Shown: piece by piece, positions 36,577-46,544 of the stretch
Position numbering within the stretch: position 1 is the first letter of the stretch
Layout: each line of letters begins with the position of its first letter
Source of the DNA: Acinetobacter gerneri DSM 14967 = CIP 107464 = MTCC 9824
GTDB taxonomy: Bacteria > Pseudomonadota > Gammaproteobacteria > Pseudomonadales > Moraxellaceae
Length of the DNA: 64,000 nucleotides
Direction: 5' to 3'
Assembly: GCF_000368565.1 (NCBI RefSeq)
Contig: NZ_KB849544.1
Location: 1-64,000 of the forward strand
Made by a program: the position numbers and the translations under genes
The notes under the pieces: generated by a model
Seen by the model: the letters and a program-made list of their open reading frames with translations, nothing else
Database searches by the model: none
Told to the model about the DNA's origin: nothing

Positions 36577-38025
36577 ATGCAACTCAGCAATCCTGCATTA
36601 TTAAAAAATCAAGTTTTTATAGATGGGCAATGGGTCAATGCGACTGATGGTAAAAACTTCAATGTCAGCAACCCTGCAACAAATGAAGTGATTGAAACTG
36701 TACCATCAGTGACGACTGCTCAAGTTGAACAAGCAGTAGAAGCAGCAGAAACTGCATTTCAAACGTGGAAATTGACGACAGCAAAAGAGCGTTCATTGTT
36801 ACTTAAAAAATGGTATCAATTGATCGTTGAAAACCAAGAAGATTTGGCTGTTATTTTAAGTAGTGAACAAGGTAAATCCATTACTGAAAGCCGTGGTGAG
36901 ATCCTTTACGGTGCAAGTTTTATCGAATGGTTTGCAGAAGAAGCAAAGCGTACATATGGTGATGTGATTCCTCACGACAAACAAGGTCGTCGTCTCGTGG
37001 TAATTCGCCAACCAGTTGGTGTTGTTGCTGCGATTACACCGTGGAATTTTCCAAATGCGATGATTACCAGAAAAGTTGGACCTGCACTTGCAGCAGGTTG
37101 TACTGTGATCATCAAGCCTGCTTCAGAAACTCCACTTTCAGCATTGGCACTGGTTGCACTTGCTGAGCAAGCTGGTATTCCTAAAGGCGTAGTCAATGTT
37201 GTAACTGGTAGCGCGCGTGAAATTGGTGCGGTACTGACTGAACATCCGTTGGTACGCAAAGTTTCATTTACGGGTTCTACTCAAATTGGTAAATTGTTGA
37301 TGCAACAATGCTCATCGACTATGAAAAAAGTCAGCATGGAGCTAGGTGGTAATGCACCATTTATCGTATTTGAAGATGCGGATCTTGATCGAGCTGTAGA
37401 CGGTGCAATTGCTTCAAAATTCCGTAATAGTGGTCAAACTTGTGTATGTACCAACCGTGTTTTAGTCCATGAAAGTGTGCATGATGCTTTTGTTGAAAAA
37501 TTGGCTGCCGCAGTTGAAAAATTAAAAGTTGCAGCAGCGTTTGAACAAGGTGCCGAACAAGGACCATTAATCAACGAGAAAGCCGTTGAGAAAATCCAAG
37601 AACATATCGAAGATGCAGTTGCCAAAGGTGCAAAAGTGGTGACTGGTGGTCATCGACATGCATTGGGTTATACCTTCTTTGAACCAACTGTATTGTCAGG
37701 TGTAACACCTGATATGTTGGTTGCCAAAGATGAAACTTTTGGTCCACTTGCACCTGTCTTTAAGTTTTCAACTGAAGCTGAAGCGATTGAAATGGCCAAT
37801 GATACTGAATTTGGCTTGGCTTCATATATCTATACTCAAAATTTGAGTCGTGCTTGGCGAGTAGGTGAGGCACTCGAATACGGTATGGTTGGCATCAATG
37901 AAGGTCTCATTTCAACTGAAGTTGCACCATTTGGTGGAATCAAAGAATCAGGTTGTGGTCGAGAAGGATCAAAATACGGTATTGAAGATTATCAAGAGCT
38001 TAAATATATGTGTATGGGTATTTAA
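36577..38025 (+). CDS. gabD: succinate-semialdehyde dehydrogenase, GabD type
   Basis: A 482-residue aldehyde dehydrogenase with catalytic Glu in MELGGNAP and Cys in NSGQTCVCTNR, and the GabD-like stretch TPWNFPNAMITRK. In this position it would oxidise the succinic semialdehyde released by HpaI to succinate, closing the route into the citric acid cycle. TAGGAA precedes the ATG. It is the last gene of the hpaG1-gabD unit and is followed by a strong terminator. Confidence 0.9.
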   Translation: MQLSNPALLKNQVFIDGQWVNATDGKNFNVSNPATNEVIETVPSVTTAQVEQAVEAAETAFQTWKLTTAKERSLLLKKWYQLIVENQEDLAVILSSEQGKSITESRGEILYGASFIEWFAEEAKRTYGDVIPHDKQGRRLVVIRQPVGVVAAITPWNFPNAMITRKVGPALAAGCTVIIKPASETPLSALALVALAEQAGIPKGVVNVVTGSAREIGAVLTEHPLVRKVSFTGSTQIGKLLMQQCSSTMKKVSMELGGNAPFIVFEDADLDRAVDGAIASKFRNSGQTCVCTNRVLVHESVHDAFVEKLAAAVEKLKVAAAFEQGAEQGPLINEKAVEKIQEHIEDAVAKGAKVVTGGHRHALGYTFFEPTVLSGVTPDMLVAKDETFGPLAPVFKFSTEAEAIEMANDTEFGLASYIYTQNLSRAWRVGEALEYGMVGINEGLISTEVAPFGGIKESGCGREGSKYGIEDYQELKYMCMGI

Positions 38026-38042
38026 GGCTTAATACAAAATTT

Positions 38043-38072
38043 AAAAAATAGAATCTACGGATTCTATTTTTT
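38043..38072 (+). terminator. terminator of the hpa meta-cleavage operon
   Basis: AAAAAATAGAATC and GATTCTATTTTTT form a 13-bp stem with a 4-base loop, ending in Ts. It separates gabD from the transporter, which therefore needs its own promoter. Confidence 0.9.
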
Positions 38073-38134
38073 AGTTCTACAGAAAAAACCACTATATTTT
38101 CTTACATTTTAACGGATAATTCTTGTGCAATTAT

Positions 38135-38263
38135 AGTTAATATGTTAAATAATATAAGTAAATCAGTTCATAAACATTGAACTAAGTTAAACAAGTTTTA
38201 TGCATATTCTCAGATTATCTAAAAAATATGTATTCATTTAGGTATTTAGTTAATATATTAATT
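38135..38263 (+). promoter_or_regulatory. operator-like palindromes upstream of the hpa transporter
   Basis: Two copies of the recurring element lie in this 280-base spacer: AGTTAATATGTTAAAT at 38135-38150 and AGTTAATATATTAATT at 38248-38263. The second is preceded by TATTTA, matching the -10/operator overlap of the hpaG1 promoter. The rest of the spacer is AT-rich with no gene. Confidence 0.65.
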
Positions 38264-38350
38264 AAAAATATCTTGATTTTATTTTAGCGTCTTGTAAATA
38301 GTACACATCACGAAGGATTGGAAATAGATTTCCATGATTTGGAGAAGGAA

Positions 38351-39718
38351 ATGACAACAACTGTAAGCGTTGCTCCAACTGACAAATTGAGTGCTGAAGA
38401 GCGGAAAGTCGCATTTGCGACGATTGTTGGTACGACTGTTGAATGGTATGATTTTTTTATCTATGCCGCGGCAGCTGGATTGATTTTTAAAGATTTATTT
38501 TTTGCACCAGCTGGCAATACCTTAGGAACAATTTTAGCCTTTGCAACGGTTGGAATTAGTTTTTTATTTAGACCACTGGGCGCATTTCTAGCAGGATACC
38601 TCGGCGACCGTTATGGCCGTAGAATTGTTTTAGTCAGCACGCTTGTTTTAATGGGGCTTGCAACAACGTGTATCGGTTTATTGCCGACGTATGCAAGTAT
38701 CGGGGTGATGGCTCCGATTATGTTGCTGGTCTTGCGTATTTTACAAGGCTTGGCAGCAGGCGGTGAATGGGGCGGTGCTGTATTGATGGCAGTAGAACAT
38801 GCGCCTGTAGAAAAACGCGGTCGTTTTGGTTCATTTCCACAAATTGGTGTACCTCTTGGTTTAATTCTTTCTTCAATCATGCTGGCATTGATGACAGGTG
38901 TCATTTCACCGGGTGAAGCATTTTTAGAATGGGGTTGGCGTGTTCCATTTTTATTCAGTATTGTTCTATTGTTTGTAGGGCATTGGATTCGCCGTACTGT
39001 AGAAGAAAGCCCTGTATTTGAAGAAATTAAAGAACGTAAGGCAGCTTCAACAACGCCTATTTCTGATTTATTTAAAAACCATGCATCTTTGGTATTGTTG
39101 GCAGCATTATTGTTTGCAGGCAATAGCGCTTGTGGCTATATGACGACAGGTGGCTTTATCCAAAACTATGCAACCAATCCAAATGGACCATTGCATATCG
39201 AAAAAACCCCAATTTTAATTTGTGTGACCTTGGCATCTATTTGCTGGTTAATTACAACCTATATTTCGGGTATTTTATCCGACAAAATCGGTCGTAAAAA
39301 AACGTATATTGCTGGTTGGATTTTGCAATTATGTGGTGTGTTTGCCTTATTCCCGCTGGTTAATACAGGTGCTATCCCAATGATTGCACTGGGTTTATGT
39401 TTCTTGGCATCAGGTATTGGTCTGACATATGGCGTACAGTCTGCATATTATTCTGAGTTATTTCCAGCATCGATCCGTTTTTCAGGCATCTCTATTTCCT
39501 ATGCATTGGGTGCGATTATCGGTGGCGCATTTGCACCTATGATCGGAACATGGTTGATTAGTGTTACGGGAACCACAATGTCTGTGACCTTGTATCTAGC
39601 GGCTATGACGACAATTGGTTTAATTTCGACGCTATGTTTGCGTGATCGAACTGGTATTCCATTGGGTCCAGATCATGAAGCAGAGCAAAGTGTATCTCCG
39701 ATTATCTGGAAAAAATAA
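38351..39718 (+). CDS. MHS-family transporter, probable 4-hydroxyphenylacetate uptake
   Basis: A 455-residue, 12-segment MFS protein of the metabolite:H+ symporter type. The start region GTTVEWYDFFIYAAAAGLIF, LGDRYGRR and PLGLILSSIMLAL resemble ShiA/ProP relatives. Enteric HpaX belongs to a different MFS family, so this is a functional analogue. A TTG at 38318 is in frame, but GGAGAAGGA points to the ATG at 38351. Location and shared operator suggest it imports 4-HPA or a related phenylacetate. Confidence 0.85.
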   Translation: MTTTVSVAPTDKLSAEERKVAFATIVGTTVEWYDFFIYAAAAGLIFKDLFFAPAGNTLGTILAFATVGISFLFRPLGAFLAGYLGDRYGRRIVLVSTLVLMGLATTCIGLLPTYASIGVMAPIMLLVLRILQGLAAGGEWGGAVLMAVEHAPVEKRGRFGSFPQIGVPLGLILSSIMLALMTGVISPGEAFLEWGWRVPFLFSIVLLFVGHWIRRTVEESPVFEEIKERKAASTTPISDLFKNHASLVLLAALLFAGNSACGYMTTGGFIQNYATNPNGPLHIEKTPILICVTLASICWLITTYISGILSDKIGRKKTYIAGWILQLCGVFALFPLVNTGAIPMIALGLCFLASGIGLTYGVQSAYYSELFPASIRFSGISISYALGAIIGGAFAPMIGTWLISVTGTTMSVTLYLAAMTTIGLISTLCLRDRTGIPLGPDHEAEQSVSPIIWKK

Positions 39719-39755
39719 TCGACAGAATCTGAGATTTTATAAATAAATTGCAATG

Positions 39756-39786
39756 AAAAAAATGCATCTTCGGATGCATTTTTTTA
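39756..39786 (+). terminator. terminator of the transporter gene
   Basis: AAAAATGCATC and GATGCATTTTT enclose a TTCG tetraloop and end in a T run. Confidence 0.92.
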
Positions 39787-39852
39787 TATTTGGAAACAAG
39801 ATAAATGACAAATTGCATAAATAAATTTTAGATTAAAATAATGTTTCACAAT

Positions 39853-39894
39853 TTGCCCCCCTCATCCTAACCTTCTCCCAAAGGAGAAGGGACT
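39853..39894 (+). repeat. small intergenic inverted repeat
   Basis: CCCCCCTCATCCTAACC is followed by CTTCTCCCAAAGGAGAAGG, a hairpin of a REP-like kind common between genes in gamma-proteobacteria. It lies in the 430-base gap between the transporter and hydroxylase genes. The remaining ~250 bases are AT-rich and must hold the hydroxylase promoter; I see no copy of the island's palindromic operator there. Confidence 0.6.
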
Positions 39895-40148
39895 TTCTAT
39901 ATTCATTTTACAAAATAATAAATGATTATATATTTTTGATTTATGAATGATAAAAACATATTTACTGAAAATAAGAAAAAACAAGATTATACAAAATAAG
40001 ACATAATCCATGAAAAGTACCATTTTAACTTGGAATAGTGCATTAAAGTTTTTGAAAATTCATTCAATAATGGTTTTAAGCAGGATATTTAATGTTTTAG
40101 ACCTGAAGTCTAAATAGAGACACGATATTATTTTAAGGATGATTGGAA

Positions 40149-41417
40149 ATGGAAAATACAATTTCAAATACATATACTTCAAATCATGATCAGTATGAAA
40201 ATGATTTTTCAATCAATAGCATGAGCTATACACAAGCAAAATCTCCCCTAAATGTTGAAGTGCCGATGCTTGAAAAAATCAAAGCATTATTACCAACTAT
40301 TGCAGCAAATGCAGAACAAGCAGAACAATTGCGTCAAGTTCCAGATGAGAACATTGCACTACTTAAACAAATTGGCTTTCACAAAGCATTTCAACCGAAA
40401 GTTTATGGCGGTTTGGAAATGTCATTACCAGAGTTTGCTGATTGTATCGTGACACTTGCGGGGGCATGTGCAGGTACTGCATGGGCATTTAGTTTACTTT
40501 GTACACATAGCCATCAAATTGCAATGTTTTCAAAGCAAATTCAAGATGAAATTTGGTTAAACAATCCTGATGCAACTGCAAGTAGTTCAATTGCACCATT
40601 TGGTAAAGTACAAGAAGTTGAAGGTGGGATTGTATTAAATGGCGAATATGGCTGGAGCAGTGGTTGTGACCATGCAGAATATGCCATCGTAGGCTTTAAC
40701 CGTTTTGATACTGAAGGCAACAAGATTTATTGTTTCGGGATCGTGCCACGTTCAGACTATGAAATCGTAGACAATTGGTTTGCTCAAGCGATCAAAAGTA
40801 GTGGTTCAAAACAGTTAAAATTGGTTGACGTATTTATTCCCGAATACCGTATTTCTAAAGCAAAAGATATGATGGAAGGTAAATCAGCAGGATTTGGACT
40901 GTATCCAGAATCTAAAATTTTCTATTCACCATATCGTCCATATTTTGCCAGTGGTTTTGCGGCAGTAAGTTTGGGTGTGGCAGAACGTATGGTTGAAGCA
41001 TTTAAGGAAAAACAACGCAACCGTATTCGTGCATACACAGGCGTAAATGTTGGTGTGGCAACGCCAGCGTTAATGCGTATTGCTGAATCTACACATCAAG
41101 TTGCAGCAGCGCGTTCATTTTTAGAAAAAACGTGGCAAGACCATAAAATTCATAGTGAAAATAAACAATATCCAAGCCGTGACACACTTGCTTTTTGGCG
41201 CACAAACCAAGCTTATGCTGTAAAAATGTGTATCGAAGCGGTCGATCGTCTTATGGCAGCGGCAGGTGCAACGAGCTTCTTAGATAGTAGCGAATTACAA
41301 CGTTTGTTCCGTGATTCTCATATGACGGGTTCACATGCTTATACGGATTATGATGTTTGTGCACAGATTTTAGGTCGTGAATTGATGGGCTTAGAACCAG
41401 ATCCAACGATGGTTTAA
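40149..41417 (+). CDS. hpaB: 4-hydroxyphenylacetate 3-hydroxylase, oxygenase component (C2 type)
   Basis: A 422-residue flavin-dependent monooxygenase with an acyl-CoA dehydrogenase fold, the exact length known for the C2 component of A. baumannii. Recognisable segments are FQPKVYGGLEMSLPEFAD, GTAWAFSLLCTHSHQIAMF and YGWSSGCDHAEYAIVG. It uses reduced FMN from its partner and O2 to hydroxylate 4-HPA to 3,4-dihydroxyphenylacetate, the substrate of HpaD. A TTG two codons earlier is in frame; the ATG at 40149 is preferred. It is unrelated to the enteric HpaB fold, so the symbol is functional only. Confidence 0.92.
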   Translation: MENTISNTYTSNHDQYENDFSINSMSYTQAKSPLNVEVPMLEKIKALLPTIAANAEQAEQLRQVPDENIALLKQIGFHKAFQPKVYGGLEMSLPEFADCIVTLAGACAGTAWAFSLLCTHSHQIAMFSKQIQDEIWLNNPDATASSSIAPFGKVQEVEGGIVLNGEYGWSSGCDHAEYAIVGFNRFDTEGNKIYCFGIVPRSDYEIVDNWFAQAIKSSGSKQLKLVDVFIPEYRISKAKDMMEGKSAGFGLYPESKIFYSPYRPYFASGFAAVSLGVAERMVEAFKEKQRNRIRAYTGVNVGVATPALMRIAESTHQVAAARSFLEKTWQDHKIHSENKQYPSRDTLAFWRTNQAYAVKMCIEAVDRLMAAAGATSFLDSSELQRLFRDSHMTGSHAYTDYDVCAQILGRELMGLEPDPTMV

Positions 41418-42395
<978 letters not shown>

Positions 42396-42428
42396 GCACT
42401 ATTTTAGATCTTGCAAGACTAAAGGAAT

Positions 42429-42456
42429 GGATCTTATGCAAATAAGATCCTTTTTT
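42429..42456 (+). terminator. terminator of the hydroxylase operon
   Basis: GGATCTTAT and ATAAGATCC form a 9-bp stem with a 4-base loop, followed by six Ts. Its position argues that the next gene starts well after 42471. Confidence 0.9.
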
Positions 42457-42471
42457 CTTGCAAAAATTTAA

Positions 42472-42487
42472 TGAATATATTAATAAA
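42472..42487 (+). promoter_or_regulatory. degenerate operator-like site before the first LuxR gene
   Basis: ATGAATATATTAATAA resembles the recurring island palindrome with several mismatches, between the hpaC terminator and the chosen start of the LuxR-type gene. It is weak evidence on its own. Confidence 0.35.
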
Positions 42488-42518
42488 TAGGAAGCTCATC
42501 TCTAAAATGGATTTTGTG

Positions 42519-43268
42519 ATGAAAATCGACGCTGAAATAACAAATTTTGTCGAATTGGTTGCGCTAATGGGGCAAGCTGATTTTGATTCCAAGCTACTGA
42601 TTTATCTTAGTCGCTGGGTAAACTCAAAATATTTTTCAATATTGAGAGTTAAAGATAATCATCCTGCATTATTGCTGTGCGGTACACATGATGACAGTTA
42701 TACGATTCCTTGGAACTGTGGGCAGTCATACGTCAGAAATTATCATCATCACGACAATCTTTACCAAGAACTCAGCACCAAAAAAGCCAATTCTAGTTCA
42801 ACTCAAACGGGTTTTTTGTGCGCAGATGATATATTTTTTAAACCCTATCGAACTGAAATATATGAAAATAATGGGCTGATTCAACGTCTATGTGGCTTAT
42901 ATCATGATGAAGAGAATCATCCGATATTATTCAATTTATATCGCCATAAGGATCAAGGATTTTATTCAGATCAAGAATTGGAAAATTTTGATCAAATGAT
43001 TCCAGCAATCGCAAAGTTATTGCAAGGACATTTGGCATTAAAAGCAAAATCACTTAAAAAAGACTATAAAAATGAATTGTTACTTAGACAGCCTTTATTG
43101 ACCTCACAGGAGTTGGAAGTCTGTCATCGTATCTTGGAGGGAATGAGTTATTTTAGTATTGCCAATGATATGGGTATTAAAGAGTCTACAGCAAAAACCT
43201 ATAGAAATCGGGCATTTGATAAATTGGGGATCAATTATAAAAGCCAATTATTTTCATTAATGATTTAG
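42519..43268 (+). CDS. LuxR-type regulator 1
   Basis: A ~249-residue protein with a C-terminal LuxR/GerE helix-turn-helix (LTSQELEVCHRILEGMSYFSIANDMGIKESTAKTYRNR split over residues ~190-240). The N-terminal ~180 residues are not a receiver domain and lack clear autoinducer-binding signatures. The frame is open from 42471, but that ATG lies just past a terminator. The ATG at 42519 aligns with the start of the paralogue at 45655 (AEITNFVELV against AEFLKLMDLV); 42507 is an alternative. It precedes a reductase and a Rieske oxygenase gene, its likely targets. Confidence 0.8.
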   Translation: MKIDAEITNFVELVALMGQADFDSKLLIYLSRWVNSKYFSILRVKDNHPALLLCGTHDDSYTIPWNCGQSYVRNYHHHDNLYQELSTKKANSSSTQTGFLCADDIFFKPYRTEIYENNGLIQRLCGLYHDEENHPILFNLYRHKDQGFYSDQELENFDQMIPAIAKLLQGHLALKAKSLKKDYKNELLLRQPLLTSQELEVCHRILEGMSYFSIANDMGIKESTAKTYRNRAFDKLGINYKSQLFSLMI

Positions 43269-43363
43269 CTATCTTGTCATCTTTTTGATGGACACAGCCT
43301 AAAGTCATAGGATTTATACTTGCCTAAATTCATGCAATTTAGATGAATAGGAGTATAAATACT

Positions 43364-44329
43364 ATGGAAAGTACAAGAACATCTTTGCGTATACACAAAC
43401 GTTGTGCTGAGGCAAAAGACATCGTGGTTTTGGAACTACGAAATCACAATCAGCAAGCATTAGCACCTTTTACAGCGGGCTCACATCTTGAAGTTTATCT
43501 AAAAAAGGGCTTGATTCGCCATTATTCATTGCTCAATTCACCTACAGAAACAGATCGTTACGTGATTGCAATTCATTTATCTGGTGAAAGCAAAGGTGGT
43601 TCTTCATTTATCCATGAAAACTTCGCTGTGGGTGATCAATTAGAAGTGAGTCTTCCACGCAATAACTTTATTTTAGGTGAGCATCAAGAATATATCTTTA
43701 TTGCAGGCGGTATTGGTATTACCCCGATATTATCTATGATTGATTGGTGCAATATTCATCAAAAAAAATGGAAACTTTTCTACACGGTACGTAATAAACA
43801 ACGTGCTGGATTTTATGAATACTTAAGTGAAACATATAATGAAAACACGCATTTTCATTTCAATGATGAGCATCAATTACAGCATCTAGATCTCGATGCA
43901 ATTTTGGAAAACACCTCATCAACAGCACATATCTACTGTTGCGGACCCAATTCATTAATGCAGAATTTAAAGGAAAAATCAGCAGCAATGAGTGATCGGG
44001 TGCATTTTGAATGGTTTAGTGCAGCGCAAGTTGCCGTTGATAGCGATGTGATTGGGGATCAACAGCCATTTACAGTAAAACTAAAAAATATGGATCAAGA
44101 AATAGAAGTTTTAGCAGATCAAACTATCTTAGAAGCTTTGGAAAATGCGGGCTATGAACTGCCTTTTTCATGTCGAGCTGGTATTTGTCGTACCTGCGAA
44201 ACCAAGGTCTGCGCGGGTACGCCTGATCATCTCGACATGATTTTATCAGATGAAGAAAGAGCAGCGAATCAATCTATGTTGATCTGTGTTTCAAGGTCGA
44301 AAAGTCCAGTTTTAGAGCTCGAAATATAA
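43364..44329 (+). CDS. VanB-like oxidoreductase of a Rieske O-demethylase system
   Basis: A 321-residue reductase with IRHYSLLNSPTE (flavin), IAGGIGITPILSM (nucleotide) and a C-terminal ferredoxin domain (CRAGICRTCETKVCAG). AGGAG ten bases before 43364 sets the start; the ATG at 43343 is in frame but would contain that site. It lies 69 bases upstream of a VanA-like oxygenase gene and probably serves that protein and the second VanA-like paralogue, which has no reductase of its own. Confidence 0.88.
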   Translation: MESTRTSLRIHKRCAEAKDIVVLELRNHNQQALAPFTAGSHLEVYLKKGLIRHYSLLNSPTETDRYVIAIHLSGESKGGSSFIHENFAVGDQLEVSLPRNNFILGEHQEYIFIAGGIGITPILSMIDWCNIHQKKWKLFYTVRNKQRAGFYEYLSETYNENTHFHFNDEHQLQHLDLDAILENTSSTAHIYCCGPNSLMQNLKEKSAAMSDRVHFEWFSAAQVAVDSDVIGDQQPFTVKLKNMDQEIEVLADQTILEALENAGYELPFSCRAGICRTCETKVCAGTPDHLDMILSDEERAANQSMLICVSRSKSPVLELEI

Positions 44330-44397
44330 CTTAATCTTTCATGACATTTTTTATTTGATTGTTCAAACCAATATTCGTATGAATCAAGGATGAAATT

Positions 44398-45486
44398 ATG
44401 ACTATTCCAACGTTAAATTTACGTGAAGCTTGTGGTAAAGCAAGTGATAAAATGGCAAATAAACACACACCATTAATTATGAATGAATGGTATGTGGCTG
44501 CATTTAAAGAAGATATTGGCAGACATTTACTTGCACGAAAAATCCTAAACAAACGCATCGTGATGTACCGAACTTTAGATGGTCAACCGATTGCATTAGA
44601 AGATCGATGCGCGCATCGCTCATTTCCATTGTCACAAAGTCATTTGGAAGGTGATGAGATTATTTGTGGTTATCATGGCTTTAAATACAATTATGCAGGT
44701 GATTTGGTAGAGGTTCCTTCACAGAAACAATGTCCAAGTGGCATCGGTATTCAACGCTATAAATTGGTTGAAAAAGGTCCTTTAGTTTGGATTTGGATGG
44801 GTGATCAATCACTTGCTGATGAAAGTAAAATTCCAGATTTATATTGGTTAGAAAATGAAAATTGGGCATGCACATCGGGCTACTTTTTCCATCCTGGAAA
44901 CTATGTCAGTATGCATGAAAATTTGATGGATCTGACACATTTAACCTTTTTACATGCCAACACCATCGGTACACCTGACTATGCCAGCGCACCCTATAAA
45001 ATGGAGCTAAAAGAAGGGCATTATAAGTTGATTCGTGAAGTTGTACCGACGACTCTTTCACCTGTCTGGGGCGAAACAACAGGGCTTGCGGGAGTCGATA
45101 CGGCAGCGAGAATTGCGACCTCAGAGTTTTTATCACCGGGACTTCATCAGGTAAGTGTGAGTTTTTATGATTCCGCTTTAGATGAACAAAAGTGTGAAAA
45201 TTATAAAATTCATACGGCGCATATTTTAACGCCAGAGTCGCATGACACGATGCATTATTTCATTGTGCATGGACGAGATTTCGCGCTTGATGATGACAAA
45301 ATCGAAGCTTTTATGCATGAACAACTTTTCGCAGCTTTCCAAGAAGATGTCATTGGACTAGGGGCTTTGGAAGCGGTAATTGATGATAAAGATGAAAATC
45401 ACTTTGAAATATCTGTGGCGAGTGATGCACCAGCAGTTGCAACTCGTATTTATTTGAAGAAAAGAGCTGAAGCTGAATTGGCTTAA
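44398..45486 (+). CDS. VanA-like Rieske oxygenase 1
   Basis: A 362-residue alpha-only Rieske oxygenase. The cluster ligands are CAHRSFPLS and CGYHGFKY (near residues 65-90), and the iron site is NLMDLTHLTFLH (near 180). It is of VanA size and pattern, a group that removes O-methyl groups from vanillate-like aromatics, though some members hydroxylate other substrates. The setting beside homoprotocatechuate genes suggests homovanillate or a related methoxyphenylacetate as substrate; this is an inference. It is closely similar along its length to the protein at 46545. Confidence 0.87.
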   Translation: MTIPTLNLREACGKASDKMANKHTPLIMNEWYVAAFKEDIGRHLLARKILNKRIVMYRTLDGQPIALEDRCAHRSFPLSQSHLEGDEIICGYHGFKYNYAGDLVEVPSQKQCPSGIGIQRYKLVEKGPLVWIWMGDQSLADESKIPDLYWLENENWACTSGYFFHPGNYVSMHENLMDLTHLTFLHANTIGTPDYASAPYKMELKEGHYKLIREVVPTTLSPVWGETTGLAGVDTAARIATSEFLSPGLHQVSVSFYDSALDEQKCENYKIHTAHILTPESHDTMHYFIVHGRDFALDDDKIEAFMHEQLFAAFQEDVIGLGALEAVIDDKDENHFEISVASDAPAVATRIYLKKRAEAELA

Positions 45487-45515
45487 TTGCTATTCATAGC
45501 TCATAGCACATTTAT

Positions 45516-45552
45516 AAAAATGCTACTAAAGATCTGACTTAGTAGCATTTTT
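45516..45552 (+). terminator. terminator after VanA-like gene 1
   Basis: AAAAATGCTACTAA and TTAGTAGCATTTTT form a 14-bp stem around nine bases, ending in Ts. It separates the first LuxR-reductase-oxygenase unit from the second. Confidence 0.92.
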
Positions 45553-45605
45553 AGTTATAGCTATATTGAAAATTCTCACTTAAATAAAGAAAGGATTGAA
45601 TCTGA

Positions 45606-45626
45606 TATAAAATTAATATATTAATT
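45606..45626 (+). promoter_or_regulatory. -10 box and palindromic operator before LuxR gene 2
   Basis: TATAAA (45606-45611) runs straight into AATTAATATATTAATT (45611-45626), a perfect 16-bp palindrome and a close relative of the hpaG1 operator, in the same -10/operator overlap. Confidence 0.65.
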
Positions 45627-45654
45627 AAAGTTGTTCTTTAAAATGGACAAGTAA

Positions 45655-46407
45655 ATGCAAAATAATGCAGAATTTTTAAAACTAATGGATTTAGTTGAAC
45701 AAGTTGGAAACCATGATTTTGATCGAAGTATGATGAATTTTTTAGATCAGATGACCATCTTAAAATACTTTTCAGTTTTTAATATTCAATCTGATCGACC
45801 ACAACTGTTATTGAGTGGTGCGCATGCTCAAAATGATCACATTGCACAAATTTGTGGTGAAATTTATATCGATAAATTTCATGGCTATGATGAAAATTGT
45901 CAATATTTAATTGAAAAGAGTGATGATCAGCACCAGCTAAATGTATCTTTGTTAAATGCGACTGATATTGAATATAAGCCATATCGCCAAGAGATTTATG
46001 ATCAATTTCAATTAAATCAGCGCTTAAGAGGAGTGTATTTTGATGAGAAAAATAACCCATTTTTATTTAATTTATACCGTAATCACGAGCTAGGATTTTT
46101 TTCGGATCAAGAAATAGATCAATTTACAAAAATATTACCTATGATGGCAAAGTTAGTTCAAAGTCATGTATTAATGAAAGCGAATCACAAACGTTCAGAT
46201 ATTTCAGCACAATTAATCGCAAAGTGTGCAAGCCTTACAGCTCAAGAGGTCGCGGTCTGTGAGAGAATTTTGAAAGGGATGAGCTATTATGGAATAGCAG
46301 TCGAGCTAAATCTAAAAGAAAGTACCATTAAAACTTATCGAAATCGTGCATTTTTAAAGCTGAATATTCATTTTAAAAGTCAATTATTTTCAATGTTTAT
46401 GCAATGA
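45655..46407 (+). CDS. LuxR-type regulator 2
   Basis: A 250-residue paralogue of the protein at 42519. It shares the N-terminal pattern (DFDRSMMNFLDQM, KYFSVFNIQSDRPQLLLSG, FLFNLYRNHELGFFSDQE) and the C-terminal LuxR helix-turn-helix (LTAQEVAVCERILKGMSYYG, ESTIKTYRNRAF). There is no receiver domain. It directly precedes the second VanA-like gene, repeating the order of unit 1. The shared N-terminal fold probably binds an aromatic ligand, but that is a guess. Only a weak GGAC is seen ahead of the ATG. Confidence 0.82.
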   Translation: MQNNAEFLKLMDLVEQVGNHDFDRSMMNFLDQMTILKYFSVFNIQSDRPQLLLSGAHAQNDHIAQICGEIYIDKFHGYDENCQYLIEKSDDQHQLNVSLLNATDIEYKPYRQEIYDQFQLNQRLRGVYFDEKNNPFLFNLYRNHELGFFSDQEIDQFTKILPMMAKLVQSHVLMKANHKRSDISAQLIAKCASLTAQEVAVCERILKGMSYYGIAVELNLKESTIKTYRNRAFLKLNIHFKSQLFSMFMQ

Positions 46408-46544
46408 CGATGTCCTCTTTTTGGAGGACAGATGCAAAAAAATATTTTACTTAAACTACATTTCATAAAGCTAAATTCATTTCTAATATTAAAATATTAA
46501 TCATATGAATTTAAAAGGAATTTAATTTATAATGGAATGTAAAA

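Noticed and set aside
38611..39123. Antisense frame of 170 aa opposite the MHS transporter gene
   Set aside because: The sense strand codes for a well-conserved 12-segment transporter; the antisense frame has no ribosome-binding site and a low-complexity composition.
42471..42518. Upstream start for LuxR-type gene 1
   Set aside because: It lies 15 bases after a terminator T run and within an operator-like site; the paralogue at 45655 starts at the equivalent of 42519.
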